From NCBI GenBank assembly GCA_050084985.1, contig JBITNC010000001.1, positions 91,760,001 through 91,824,000 of the forward strand: DNA of 64,000 nt. The letters are read 5' to 3'. Within the stretch, counting starts at the first letter, position 1, and every line of letters starts with the position of its first letter. The stretch is from Nageia nagi (taxonomy: Eukaryota; Pinophyta). Below the pieces are notes generated by a model that saw only the letters and a list, made by a program, of their open reading frames with translations, was not told where the DNA came from and made no database searches. Below, one piece after another: positions 10,730-20,940 of this stretch. The translations under genes and the position numbers were made by a program.

Positions 10730-11486
10730 ATATGCTGCAATACCTATTTCTCCTGGAATCGTTGTATCATTGAGCTCAGATTCTCAGTTGGCTGATGCTA
10801 CAGCTTATAGACAATTGATTGGTAGTCTTCTGTATCTGACTATCTCTCATCCTGATATTGCCTTTGCAGTGAATCTGATGGCACGATTCATGCAAAAACC
10901 ATATGTTGAACACCTCAATGCTGTTAAGCAAATCTTGAGGTATGTCGTAGGAATAAAGGATCTTGCTCTTAAGTATTCCAATGTGCCCTCAATTGTTCTC
11001 TCAGGGTTCTCAGATTCTGATTATGGGGGAGATAGAGATGACAGAAAATCCACTCTGCATATGTGTTTAGCATTGGTTCCGATGCTATCTCTTGGGCTTC
11101 CAAGAAGCAACCTACTATGACTCTTTCTACCATCGAAGCTGAATATCGAGCCATGTCTGTTGCCGCCCAAGAAGCTATTTGGCTAAGACATCTTCTGAAT
11201 GAAATTGGGTATAAGCAAAATGGCCCATCTCTTATTTTGTCAGACAATCAATCAGCTATCTCTTTGGCTAAGAATCCTGTGTTCCATTAGCGAACCAAAC
11301 ATGTAGACATCCAAGCTCATTTTATCAGGGAGAAGGTTCTAGATGACATCATACACTTGCAGTATTGTCCATCTACTGAAAACTCTGCTGATTTGTTCAC
11401 CAAGCCCCTTCCTGAAGCTCAGTTTTGCAAGCTTAGGGATTCTCTCGGGTTGGTGAAGTTGCCCTCAAGGGGGAGTGAAGTTTAAA
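10730..11486 (+). pseudogene. copia-A RT C-terminus and RNase H
   Basis: Begins just after the deletion junction with YAAIPISPGIVVS, the end of copia RT, then LADATAYRQLIGSLLYLT, HPDIAFAVNLMARFMQKP and QILRYVVGIKDLALKY. The RNase H follows: GFSDSDYGGDRDDRKST (first Asp), a frameshift near 11055, ISWASKKQPTMTLSTIEAEY (Glu) and LILSDNQSAISLAKNPVFH (Asp). A stop at 11288 precedes RTKHVDIQAHFIRE, and STENSADLFTKPLP marks the end. Four domain landmarks are kept but one frameshift and one stop prevent a single product. Confidence 0.9.
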
Positions 11487-11541
11487 CTTTTGTTAGTGAT
11501 GACAACTTCACCTCTAAGAGGCCTTTTTTTTATTGTACATT

Positions 11542-11826
11542 CTAGACCTCCATGGTAAGTTTGCTCTACGTGACAAACTTGTTGTACAATTTTGTTATAG
11601 AGTGTTGATTATTTTATACCTCAGTGGTAAGTTTGCTCTACGTGACAAACTTGTTGTACATTTTATACCTCCGTGGTGAGTTTGCTCTGCGTGAGAAACT
11701 TATTGTACAAAATTTGAGCATATAATTAATATACCTCCATGGTAAGTTCACTCTACGTGATGAACTTGTTGTACATTCTATACCTCCGTGGTGAGTTTGC
11801 TCTGTGTGAGAAACTCCTTGTACAAT
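11542..11826 (+). repeat. copia-A tandem array of five covarying hairpins
   Basis: Five imperfect units of about 43 bp core, spaced 44-72 bp. Each has a 7-nt arm, a 10-nt loop of the form CTCTRYGTGA and a complementary arm. Arms: unit 1 AAGTTTG/CAAACTT (11557-11563, 11574-11580); unit 2 the same (11629-11635, 11646-11652); unit 3 GAGTTTG/GAAACTT (11678-11684, 11695-11701); unit 4 AAGTTCA/TGAACTT (11744-11750, 11761-11767); unit 5 GAGTTTG/GAAACTC (11793-11799, 11810-11816). Several changes are compensatory. The array sits between RNase H and the 3' LTR, in the 3' untranslated part of the element RNA. Confidence 0.9.
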
Positions 11827-12297
11827 TTTTATGCTCTATTTTAAAATTAACACATGTCTATATACAACAGGTGACTATGAATGATGGCTTGGCATCTCTG
11901 TGATGGCTTATAGTGCACCATTGATCAGTTATTTATAAGATGGCATTATTTGATTCTCTTATTTGAATATATGATGCATCTAACTGATTTTGTTCATGAG
12001 TTGCTTGTAGCATGCAGGATCTTCTTCAGAAATGCAGGTTACTCACCTTGTGAAAGCAAGCTCATGGAGACTCACATGTCAGCTTAAAGTTGATCGACTA
12101 CTATGTACAGTGAAACCAGTTGTGGTTAATGATTGTATTGTAAACCATTTTTTGTCAAATGGTAATGTAGTGAGTCTCATACTAGTTCTCAAAAAGATTC
12201 TCAAATATGTAAAAGTTCTCATCTCCACTTGTATCTCTATGGAGGAGAACTCTCTCTTACTCTCTCTCTTCTCTCTTCTACGCTCTATCCCAATATT
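11827..12297 (+). other. copia-A 3' untranslated region
   Basis: No retrotransposon coding is visible; one open frame at 12032-12304 has no recognisable domain. The last 300 bp match the equivalent region of copia-E (39313-39640, other strand), including a GGAGGAGAACTCT block and a CT-rich stretch. Confidence 0.6.
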
Positions 12298-12311
12298 GCA
12301 TTAAGGGGGAG
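12298..12311 (+). other. copia-A polypurine tract
   Basis: GCATTAAGGGGGAG lies immediately before the 3' LTR start TGTTAG. It is the usual primer for plus-strand synthesis. The same sequence precedes the copia-E 3' LTR. Confidence 0.85.
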
Positions 12312-12817
12312 TGTTAGAATTTGTAATGAAATATTATGAATATCTAAATTCCTTGTAAATTCAATTAATCACTTAAGGGTATGTAGATACTTAAGAGATT
12401 AATAGAATTCTTTAATATGTAGACTTTGACTTTACCAAAGTGGTTAGTTGGTAGGTTGAAGTTTGGTGATACATTTAATGTAACCCTAACCTTACCCTTG
12501 GGTTAAAGGAAGGTTAGGGAGGTGCTCTAAAGCTATAAATATAGGGCCTCTCCTCTTGTATCATATCTAAGTCTTGGAGTAAGATTACTCTACTTGGTTG
12601 TGTAGGAGAGAGCTAGAGAATAGTTGTAAGAGAGACATAGCAAGAGAATAAGAGAACTAGTTGCGGATGTACTCCCAAGGAGGGAGGAACCACATTATAT
12701 TGGTGTCATATTATGTGAATGATGTTCTTAGAATTATAGATGTGTTATCTTGTGTACACTTGAGTTTCCTAGTCTAAGGTCCTAGAGGATTTGTTTAGAT
12801 CTAGTTCAAATCCTTCA
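12312..12817 (+). repeat. copia-A 3' LTR
   Basis: Starts TGTTAGAATTTG and ends TCCTTCA; nearly identical to 5799-6306. It is followed by CGGTG (12818-12822), the second copy of the target duplication, and then directly by gypsy-1 protease sequence. Confidence 0.95.
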
Positions 12818-13094
12818 CGGTGGATGTTCTTATCATAGGCAACCCCATCACATCACACACTGCTGTAGGCATCACAATAGTAGCTACCCTAGAATCAACT
12901 AGACAATTATGGAGTACATATCCCTCAATTTCTAGAGTCATATAAAAAGTTGGAGGTTTGTTCTTTCCCATCCCTAGATATTTCAATGTCTCAAAAAGAT
13001 TAAGCACTCTTTCCATTCCTTCATTCAATGCTATAAGAGACATTTTCAGTAAATCAATTTGCCTGGGAATTTTTAAAGCTTCAAACAAGGACAC
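12818..13094 (-). pseudogene. gypsy-1 protease, N-terminal part
   Basis: Retroviral-type aspartic protease that would process the polyprotein. Read on the minus strand it shows PPTFYMTLEIEGYVLHNCLV, then the catalytic loop DSRVATIVMPTAVCDVMGLP. The expected D-S/T-G loop has lost its glycine (DSR), so the enzyme would be inactive even without the copia-A insertion that cuts it at the CGGTG site. The second half is at 5340-5796. Confidence 0.85.
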
Positions 13095-13877
13095 TTTGCG
13101 GAGTTCTCTTTAGCTTTGCCATAATGTTGAACTTTGGGATAGCTAAAGGTTCGCTAATTTTATTTCTAAATCTATCAGTAAATCTTTCTAAAGCTGTAGA
13201 GTATCATCTTTTCTTTGATGCTTGGTGAGTGAAGGGAACCTTAACCTCCAGAGATTTTGATCACTAGCTTTAGGTGTCAGTCTGGTTTCCAAAAATGGGA
13301 ATTTTTGGGAAACCATTTCCTTTTTTGGGGTCTTTTCCTTAGAATAGGGAATTGCATCTTGCTTTTTAGGAATCACTAAACTGGAACTCTTTTGGGATTC
13401 AACTTTTCTTTCCAAATATTGGAGACTAGGGGTTTTTTCCCTGATCTTGTTTCCATAACAAAAACTCCTATATTTGCTGGTGCAAAATTCATCAGGTTCA
13501 CATCTTGGCTCATGTTGTCAGCTACACCAGGTAGAGGAATACCCCCACTTCCTGATAAATACTCTTGGTATTGATAAATAGGACATGTTGTTTATTCGTG
13601 AGCATCATTGTAGGCCAAACACAAACCAGTGGTTGACTCGGAAGAGGAAGCTTGGTCTACATCCTCATTTAACACATGCTGAGCCTTTTCTATAGCAGGA
13701 TAAGGATATCTTCTTACATTGCTTTACTTGCTTAGAATGGTAATTTGATTTGCCATATTCCTACACAAATTTTGAAGTTCCTAAATCTCTATCAATGAAG
13801 CTACCCTGATTCATATTAGGCTGAGGAGGGGCTTGTAAGGCCAAGGGAGCTCTAGGGACTGGCAAGGTTGATGGCCA
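13095..13877 (-). pseudogene. gypsy-1 gag C-terminus and linker to protease
   Basis: Low-complexity linker between gag and protease, readable in pieces with several stops. It holds a Cys motif (GLCLAYNDAHE, then TTCPIYQYQEYL) near 13620-13550, probably a decayed zinc knuckle of the kind seen at the end of gypsy gag. Lys/Pro-rich stretches surround 13190-13415. No other domain is seen. Confidence 0.5.
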
Positions 13878-14819
13878 CTATTGAACAGGGGCAGGAATAC
13901 TGGCCAAAGGTGGAGTCAAACTAACTACTTGAGGTCTCAAAATTTGCTTTTGGGCAGTTACTAGAAAATAAGGCATTGGCATGCAACTTGGCAATTTTCC
14001 TACTGAAATAAGATAGGCTTCGGCATATACTGCTTGTCTATAGACCTCTGGGAAAGTATTTACTCCAAAATTTTGGATTTGTAGAGAGAGATCCAGAGGA
14101 AAGGCTCTTAAGTAATACATTAGGGCTTGAAATTGCTGAGGCTTGACTAGCATTGGGACTCTCATCCAAGTTTTTTGGAATCTAATGTTGAAATTAGGGA
14201 TATTTTCTTGGTCATATCTTTTGATTGAAGTGAATTGTGTTAACAGAGAAAAAGGATCTCCTAATTCATTAAATTCCAAGATAAAGTGCTCTACCAGTTG
14301 AGCCCAAGTGGTTATAGATCCATTAGGAAGGCCCCTATACCAATCCAGGACCTTTCCTTTAAAAGACTGAGCTAGTAATCTCACCATGACATCTTCATGT
14401 TGAATATTATGAATCTTAGCTAGGCCAGCTACATCAACACAATGCTCATAAGCCATTTTCTCTAAAGTTGCATCAAACTCTGGAAGGGTTTTGAGAACAT
14501 TTGCTGGGATGTCATGCAACACGGCCAGGGCTATTGGTACCCCATTGTCCCATGTTGGATAAATATTATGAGCTGGATTAGCCATTTTAGGAGAGGTATT
14601 TCTAGTGTGAAGATTGAATGGTTCTAGCTTGGTAAAGGATTTTAGGGTGCTGATACTATTCAAAGACTTGGAATTGATCAGGGTATTTCTCTTAGGAGCA
14701 TCAAATGTTCTAAAATTTGATGCTTCTTTTGCTGCTCTGGTTTTAAATCTAGTCCACATAAACTCTAGGTTGCAAAAGAAAATAAAAGGTTCAAAAGCAC
14801 ATATGATATTTATAAACAA
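13878..14819 (-). pseudogene. gypsy-1 gag
   Basis: Open frame of 313 codons carrying a retrotransposon Gag domain. Landmarks are FKGKVLDWYRGLPNGSI, then TTWAQLVEHFILEFNELG, RYDQENIPNFNIRFQKTW, and FPEVYRQAVYAEAYL, arranged as in plant Tat-like Gag. The homologous gypsy-2 segment reads FEGKVVEWFRTLTPQSINSW. The N-terminal 100 residues are basic and Ser/Thr-rich. Although this segment is open, the first ATG lies close to the primer site and the downstream linker has stops, so no full polyprotein could be made. Gag forms the particle that packages element RNA. Confidence 0.85.
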
Positions 14820-14850
14820 TTTGCTTTAATACATACCATAGATAGTGCTT

Positions 14851-14865
14851 CAGCAGAGTCGCCAA
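14851..14865 (-). other. gypsy-1 primer binding site (tRNA-Arg type)
   Basis: Minus-strand TTGGCGACTCTGCTG resembles the complement of the 3' end of plant tRNA-Arg(ACG), a primer known from Tat-type elements. It lies about 40 bp from the LTR end inferred by comparison with gypsy-2, which is longer than usual. A conserved GGCATGCCCA block sits between. Confidence 0.6.
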
Positions 14866-14907
14866 TAAGTTTCTTTGCATCCCACTGGGCATGCCAAAAA
14901 GAAATAC

Positions 14908-15790
14908 TATTGATTAGGATTGTGTAATATATGCACCATGAATAATCTCAACCAAAGTAAATCAAGAACAAACTATGGTGACAGTTTGATCTCTAGAGAA
15001 GGCTAGTTCCTTATCTATTAGGTATAAGAGAAATAATAGGAAAGAAAATAAAAGGAGTAGAGTGCAAGGAATTTAAGCAAAGGGCTTAGGGTAACAAGAG
15101 AGAAAGTAAAGGTGAATCACTAGTTCAGCATGGGCTTTCATAGGGTGTGAAACCTTAGCCTGAATCTAGTGTAGTAGCTACAGTATAAGCTCTCACTCTC
15201 GAGTAGTTTCCTAGCTTTACTCTACCATGTATGCAGACACAGTCATGCTAACAGCTCATAATTATCATTCAAGAAACATGCCAAGGCTGCCATAATGTAA
15301 CCTAATTAAGAATAACAATTACAAGTGCTAGACAAGAAAGGTCAAGATGATATCATATTACTGATAAAAACTACCAATCTTAGAGAACAAATGTAAAGAG
15401 CAAAACTAGAGCTTCTGACCCTTTTTCACTTTATTTACATATACTAAAAAAATAATAGTTACAAGAAAATGAAAATAGAACAGTTACAAAAATGGCCTCA
15501 AGATCCTGGCCACTTCTAACTATCATCATCTATATATGCCACTTGTTCGAATGTTACAAAATAGAGAAGGTCATGAAAGGTAACATCTTCCAAAATTGTG
15601 ATTATCCTTTCTTCCATGATGTCATCATTTCAATCTAACATGCTTTATTCACTGACTTCAGCTTTTCAATTACCCCTTGCTGACCTCACCATCTCCAAAA
15701 TTCGGTCTTTACCAAACCTGTGACTATCCTTTCTTCTGTGATGTCATCATTTCACTCCAGCATGCTTTATTTGCTTCAAAAAAATTCTTA
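14908..15790 (-). repeat. gypsy-1 5' LTR (approximate right end)
   Basis: Inferred 5' LTR, starting (plus) TATTGATTAGG, which aligns with the LTR start of gypsy-2 (TGTTGATTG at 26322, TATTGATC at 38470). The partner LTR lies outside the window, so the right end is set only by the start of PPR-like sequence. It contains a duplicated block of about 60 bp (15597-15660 and 15718-15780), each copy with the palindrome TGATGTCATCA. Confidence 0.55.
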
Positions 15791-16624
15791 GGGATCTTAA
15801 AATGAACTCATGATTGAAAGTAAAGTACATCGGGGCTTTAATAAAGAATTTATTATGTATAGATATACAATAACCTTTTCAATCATTCTTCTAGCATGTG
15901 CCACTATGGGATATTTAGAAGAAGGTATGGACATCCTTTAAAGAATAGTTGAAAATGGTTTTGCATTATATGTTGTGGTTTTGAATGCCCTAATAGGCGT
16001 GTATCCAATATGTGGAAGAATATATAAATCCCAATAATTATTTAACAAGATGTATGATGTAGATATAGTTTGATGGAATGCAAAGATTAGAGGATATGAA
16101 ATTCATAGCTACAACAAGGATGCCCTTAAACTATATGATTGGAAGATATGCACAAAATGGGTTTTCTAAAAAGGCTCTAGAGACTTTTAAGTAGATGCAA
16201 TTATCATATTTAAAGAAAAAATCTATAACCTTTGTCAACATTCTTCTAGCATGTGCCACTGTGAGAGATCTAAAAGAATGTATGTACATCCATTAAAGAG
16301 TAGTTGAAAATGGTTTTGCATATAATGTTGTGGTTGTGAATGCCTTGATAGGAATGTATGAAAAATGTGAAAGAATACATAAATCTCAAGAATTATTTAA
16401 TAATAAGCATGATGTAGATACAATTTGATGGAATGTAATGATTGCAAGATATGCAATTCATGGCTATAGCAAGGATGCCCTTCAATGAATCTTTGATCTA
16501 CATGATGTAGACATAATTTTATGGAATACAATGATCATAGGGTATGCAAAAAATGGGTTTTTTAAAAAGGCTCTAGAGACTTTTAAGAAGATGCAAAATA
16601 TTCTAGCATATGCCACCATGGAAT
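15790..16624 (+). pseudogene. PPR-family pseudogene with tandem-duplicated repeat block
   Basis: Degenerate pentatricopeptide repeat sequence of the plant PLS type; such proteins bind organellar RNA. Readable blocks include FVNILLACATVRDLKECM, then VVENGFAYNVVVVNALIGMY, WNVMIARYAIHGYSKDAL and WNTMIIGYAKNGFFKKALE. The same unit occurs three times with a period of about 355 bp (ATTCTTCTAGCATGTGCCAC at about 15885 and 16238, shortened near 16603), and the first two are alike at DNA level, so a segment was duplicated. Stops replace Gln codons. The 3' end is cut by the copia-B LTR at 16625. This is the only host-gene-like sequence in the window. Confidence 0.85.
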
Positions 16625-16998
16625 TGTTAGAATTTATAATGCATTATTGTGTAATACCTCTCCTTTATGTAACCCACTTAATACTTAAAGTATCTCTATA
16701 TACCTTTAATTTAATCATGAATTAAATATTACATGAGCTTAACTTAACCCTTGGTTAAAAAGGTGGTTAAAGAGAGGAATTTATCCTATAAATAAAGGGA
16801 TCCCTCCACTAATTTTGCTTACTTGTAGAAGCATGAAAGTTTTAGTCTTATAGAGTTGTAGGAATGTTATTGTATGAGTTTTGTAAGAGAATTATTTTAG
16901 AAGAATTATTGATAATTTTTAAGAGAGTTCTATTGTGAGAAGTAATAGAAATGATGGTTCAAATGGATGTACTCTCATATTGGAGGAACCACTATACA
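16625..16998 (+). repeat. copia-B 5' LTR
   Basis: Starts TGTTAGAATTTATAATG and ends CTATACA, followed at once by a primer site. It shares blocks with the LTRs of copia-A and copia-E: CCCTTGGTTAAA, a CTATAAATAAAG TATA box near 16785, and GATGTACTCTC with GGAGGAACCACTATAC near its end. No matching 3' LTR is in the window. Confidence 0.8.
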
Positions 16999-17472
16999 TG
17001 GTATCAGACCCTCCTTGAAGATAATCCCTTCTCTAGGTAAAATACACTAAGGTATATTTTTTTTCTCTTTTTTTTCTATTTTTTTAAATTATTTTTTTTA
17101 TATAAAACTAGTTCTTTTTTTTAAGGTCTTTTGTTTTCTTACACAAGCTATTTTTTGCTAAATTTAATTTAATATTTTAAGCTTATATTTGCTATAAAAT
17201 AGTCCCTTTTTTGGTGTAAGAATGGCTTAAGAATTGTTGTTTCTCATATTATTTGCTATGTTATTTGTAATTTTGTAAAGTTTTACTTGTAATATTTAAA
17301 AAAAAAAAAAGGGTTGGAAATTTCTTTACTTTTTTTTTAAGTTATTGTAGTATTTGTTTTGTGAAAGTTTGCAATTTTTTTTACAATTTTTACTTTTCTA
17401 TAAAAAAATGTGCAACTTTTTTAATATGTAAAACAATTATTATTATTATTATTATATAGATATATATATATA
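16999..17472 (+). mobile_element. copia-B primer site and AT-rich leader, truncated
   Basis: TGGTATCAGACC (16999-17010) matches the tRNA-iMet primer site. The leader then contains a donor-like CTAG|GTAAAATAC near 17030 and poly-T/AT-rich sequence, ending in TAT and TA microsatellite (17440-17474). It stops where the copia-C LTR begins, so the remainder of copia-B should lie right of position 64000. Confidence 0.7.
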
Positions 17473-18128
17473 TAGAGAAGTATTATACTTTCATTGATTT
17501 TGAAAAACAAAAACATTACATATATAGGATTTTGGATAAACCTAGAAATAAACTATGCTAAATATAAACTCAAGTTGCATGATCATAACTTGTTACAATC
17601 CAATCCAAAAGCAAATTAAAATATTTTAAATATACCCTATCATGCTAGGAAATAATAGGGCAAAATATGCATTGAAAATAGCAACATCTAGACTTAATTG
17701 TAAGACAAAAATGTAGTCCTACACATGCCAAATATAACCCATTAGGCTTTATTTTTAGGTGTAGTGCATCTAGGGTGAGGTGCACTAAGTATGGTATGAA
17801 GTTCTAAAGCACACTACACTTAAGGTGAGGTGCATTATGCTTGGTACAAATGATCAAGGTGAACTGCACCTAGGATGTAAAATACTGAGAACATAGTGCA
17901 TTTGATAGTTTATCATAAATGTCCAATATGATGATCAAAATGTCAACAAAGGTAGGCATGCATATACTCATTGAAAAGGTATATTTGATAAATATAAAAT
18001 GAAAAAATAATCATCTTAATTGAATTTATCTATAAAAAGTTATACCTTATATAATTTAACTGATCTATTTTTTCAAGTCTAGTTGATCTTCAACTCGAAT
18101 GATCTTTGATTGAGCTCTAATTCTAATA
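17473..18128 (-). repeat. copia-C 3' LTR
   Basis: Matches 63791-64000 over its first 200 bp (shared text such as AAATAAACTATGCTAAATAT). Minus-strand start TATTAGAATTAG follows a purine tract AGGGAGAG (plus 18129-18136), replacing the usual TG by TA. Around 17760-17890 it holds short GTGAGGTGCA-type repeats. Confidence 0.75.
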
Positions 18129-18794
18129 CTCTCCCTATTGATGCTAAAGGGAATATTCAAGTAGTCCAAAAGCATCATAAATTTGGAAGGAACTTAATAT
18201 TTTTTTATTTCCTCCAATATTTCATCAAAAAATCAATGAACACAAAAAATTCACATTAGCACACCTTCCACCTTTGGTGTGGGATCTCCCCCATCTCTTA
18301 TGCTAATCCTTATTACAGATAATTGAGTGCCTCCTTTTGATGAGTGAATACCCTTCATCAAAATATTCTTGTATTTACATTCCATTAATGCCAATAGTAA
18401 TGGTTCTTAACAACCATTCTTGCTCATATTTTCTTACATATGTACCCAAGTGGTGTTTTACAATAATTAATCATCTTACATTTATGCTTAAACCATACAA
18501 GTCTCTCACATATCTTAACACATTATTGGTTTCCATAATAAGGGTCTAAGTGACCCAAGATATCCACCATTATATTATTTTAAGGAATAATATTTACCAA
18601 TGTTATCTCCATAAGAAAATCTTCAAGTGATGCCTTGATAAGGCATACACCATCTTCTTCATTCATAATAGCCTTAGAGTTATCCTTCAAATATCTACTC
18701 AATAAAAAATCATTAGTAACATTAGTTAATAAAATAAAAAATAAGAAATTGTCATCTTTAATGAGGTTTTGGTGAGTTGGATCCCATGTTTTGT
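18129..18794 (-). other. copia-C 3' internal fragment, no coding seen
   Basis: Begins with the purine tract beside the 3' LTR. Short open frames on both strands (18337-18549 plus, 18580-18804 minus) lack any recognisable domain. Cut on the right by copia-D. Confidence 0.5.
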
Positions 18795-20684
18795 TGAACT
18801 TCATATGGCACTGATGGGAGGTGAATTAGTGTGTCTAAAAACTAAATACAAATTTTTTACTTTTGAAATCAGGGAGATGCAAAACTAAAATCAAATGAGT
18901 AAGCACATCAAAAACAACACAACACAAGATGTAATGAGGTTCACCAATTTGACTACATCCCCATAATTGACTACTTGGATTCCAATCCAAATCTAACCAT
19001 AAAAATTGTACAATATTTTATAGCACCCATTGCAAGGAATAGCATCAAGTACCCTATCATTTTGTAGCACCAACTTCAAAGAGCATTGAATCCTCTCGCC
19101 AAGCACCCACTTGATGAACTCAAATAAAGAAGATACAGGATTAATTGATTATAATTAACATTGGATTCTAAATGATCTAGCTCAAAAACACTATATTTGC
19201 TCATTCTTCAATCATTTCTATTCATTTTTAAAAACTTCACCACCAAATCTGTAGCTTATACTATTACACTTTGCACACCTATCATCTAAATATGCCCCAA
19301 AATGGAAAAAGAAGCTATTGCTAAAATACTAGAAGTACTATCATTATTCAAACCAAGAAAACATCTAAAAGTTTGATTCCAAACTAATATGACTTCTTAC
19401 ACATATATAGAACTCTCAACATTTGTAGAACTATAAAGAAATCATTCCTTGCAAATGCATTCATTACTCACATATACTTCACACACTGCTAAAAATAATA
19501 CTACACTACCAACACATAAACCCACGAAAATCAACATATTGTCAAACTAGTTCATGAAAGTACATCAATTAGATCCAAAATGTGTGTTCCAAGACCATAC
19601 ATCATGAAATGGTGTTACTATTTTTGCATAAGTATCAAATGTACTCTAATAATCCATATTTATTTTAGATATTCTCAATTGAAAATAGTTTTAAAAAGAG
19701 ACAACATATCATAAAAACTCTCCAATATAAAAAATTGGAATGCTATTTCTCTTAACAAGAAATAAAATATATTCTTAAAAACTTCTTCACCCAATAGTCA
19801 AACTTAGTCCAAAAGTATTCAACTACATGTCACTTGGAGAGAGAAAATAATTACAGACAAGGATGTCTCAAAGAATCTATCAAGTGTCATAATGAGACTA
19901 GATGAATTTCATAAAACATTTTATAAGTTTCTTGAAAAACCATAGCAAGCATTTTGTCAAACATTTCACTACCAAAACTAGGTTAAACACTTATCGAAAA
20001 TTTTGCATGTCATTTTGTCAAACACATACTAGGCATCCTCATTCATTGGATTCTAGATATCAGATTGAGATGAAATCAAAAACTAAAGTTGTGATATTTT
20101 TTTTTCTAATTACAAATATACAACCAAAAATCAAATATCTCAACTAAAACTCATGGAATTCTAGTTTTTCTTTATTGTCCCAAAAAGTGCATCAAACTGC
20201 AAAAAGTTACTAAGTGGCATTTTGTAACTTGTACCAATTTTTCCTTGGTTTCTACCATGATCCAAAATTTGGTCCTCATATTTATGGTATATAGTATTAT
20301 ATATGTTCCAAATTTCAGCCTTTAACTCATCACCATTTTCTTTCAATTTGACTTGCACAAAGCCGATTTCACCTAGAGTTTTGACTTCTCCAAAATTCAT
20401 AAGAATACCCAAAAATGAACCAACATGAATATTGAACATTCCAACATTGCACACAAGTTTTTTATTTACCTAATAATTTATCCAAACCATATCAAATTAT
20501 TCATCTCCTTCCATTTGTGTTTTGGCCCCCTTCACAACTTTTGGTCCCTTTATCATTTTTGAATCCGATAACTTTGCAAATATTGTCGACATCATTCTTA
20601 TGACATGTGTAATCATGGAAACCTTATGCACAATAAGATCATCATGTTGAAAATAATGACAACATCACTACACCATACTCAACA
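18795..20684 (-). repeat. copia-D 3' LTR
   Basis: Plus-strand start TGAACTTCATATGG, end ACCATACTCAACA at 20684, i.e. TGTTGAGTATGG on the element strand. A purine tract CCAAAGGGGAAGAT (plus 20685-20698) adjoins it inside the element. A 97-codon open frame (20454-20161, minus) is not kept open in the other LTR, so I do not call it a gene. Confidence 0.9.
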
Positions 20685-20940
20685 ATCTTCCCCTTTGGAA
20701 TTATTGGCAACACATATGCAAAAACTTGTTACTGTTCTCCCCCTTTGACAACAAATACAAAGGGGTTCCTTGGAATCCCCCTAAGTCCATACACATAATA
20801 CTTAGGTGTAAATCAATATATAAGAGAATATTATTATATATGAGAAAAAAGATAAGAAAGTACAAAATTACTCCCCTTGAAATTATGCACCCAAGAGCTA
20901 TTTAATGCTTGGGCAATATCACCACTCTCAATTTCTTTCA
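20685..20940 (-). other. copia-D polypurine tract and short 3' region
   Basis: Besides the tract next to the LTR, a second purine-rich stretch (complement of TCTCCCCCTTTG near 20735) may be a further priming site. No coding seen. Confidence 0.5.

Larger units (their letters stand above)
5797..12817 (+). mobile_element. copia-A: young Ty1/copia element inserted in gypsy-1 protease
   Basis: A complete insertion with two LTRs of about 507 bp, a tRNA-iMet primer site, a leader of nearly 3 kb, gag, a truncated pol, a tandem hairpin array, a polypurine tract and the 3' LTR. The 5-bp sequence CGGTG flanks both ends (5792-5796 and 12818-12822) as target site duplication. By eye the LTRs differ at about six positions, so this is by far the youngest insertion in the window. 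The 5' LTR carries two additional bases (TG) between the duplication and the TGTTAG terminus. Integrase core and most of RT are deleted, so it must have depended on another element. Confidence 0.95.
1..15790 (-). mobile_element. gypsy-1: Tat-like Ty3/gypsy element, left end outside window
   Basis: This is a Ty3/gypsy LTR retrotransposon read on the minus strand. From right to left it has a 5' LTR (about 14908-15790), a tRNA-Arg primer site, gag, protease, an RNase H-like domain, RT, a second RNase H, integrase and an extra ORF3 that runs to the window edge. The 3' LTR would lie left of position 1. The element is split by copia-A (5797-12817), which fell in the protease. All ORFs contain stops or frameshifts, so it is a dead copy. 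Domain order and the extra RNase H are discussed in the findings. Confidence 0.88.

Noticed and set aside
12032-12304. 90-codon plus-strand frame in the copia-A 3' region
   Set aside because: The homologous region of copia-E is not open and the sequence has no domain; treated as untranslated region.
13392-13574. Plus-strand open frame opposite the gypsy-1 gag linker
   Set aside because: No domain; shadow of the minus-strand polyprotein.
20161-20454. 97-codon open frame within the copia-D 3' LTR
   Set aside because: The corresponding part of the 5' LTR (about 24990-25340) is not open in the same frame, so it is probably chance.
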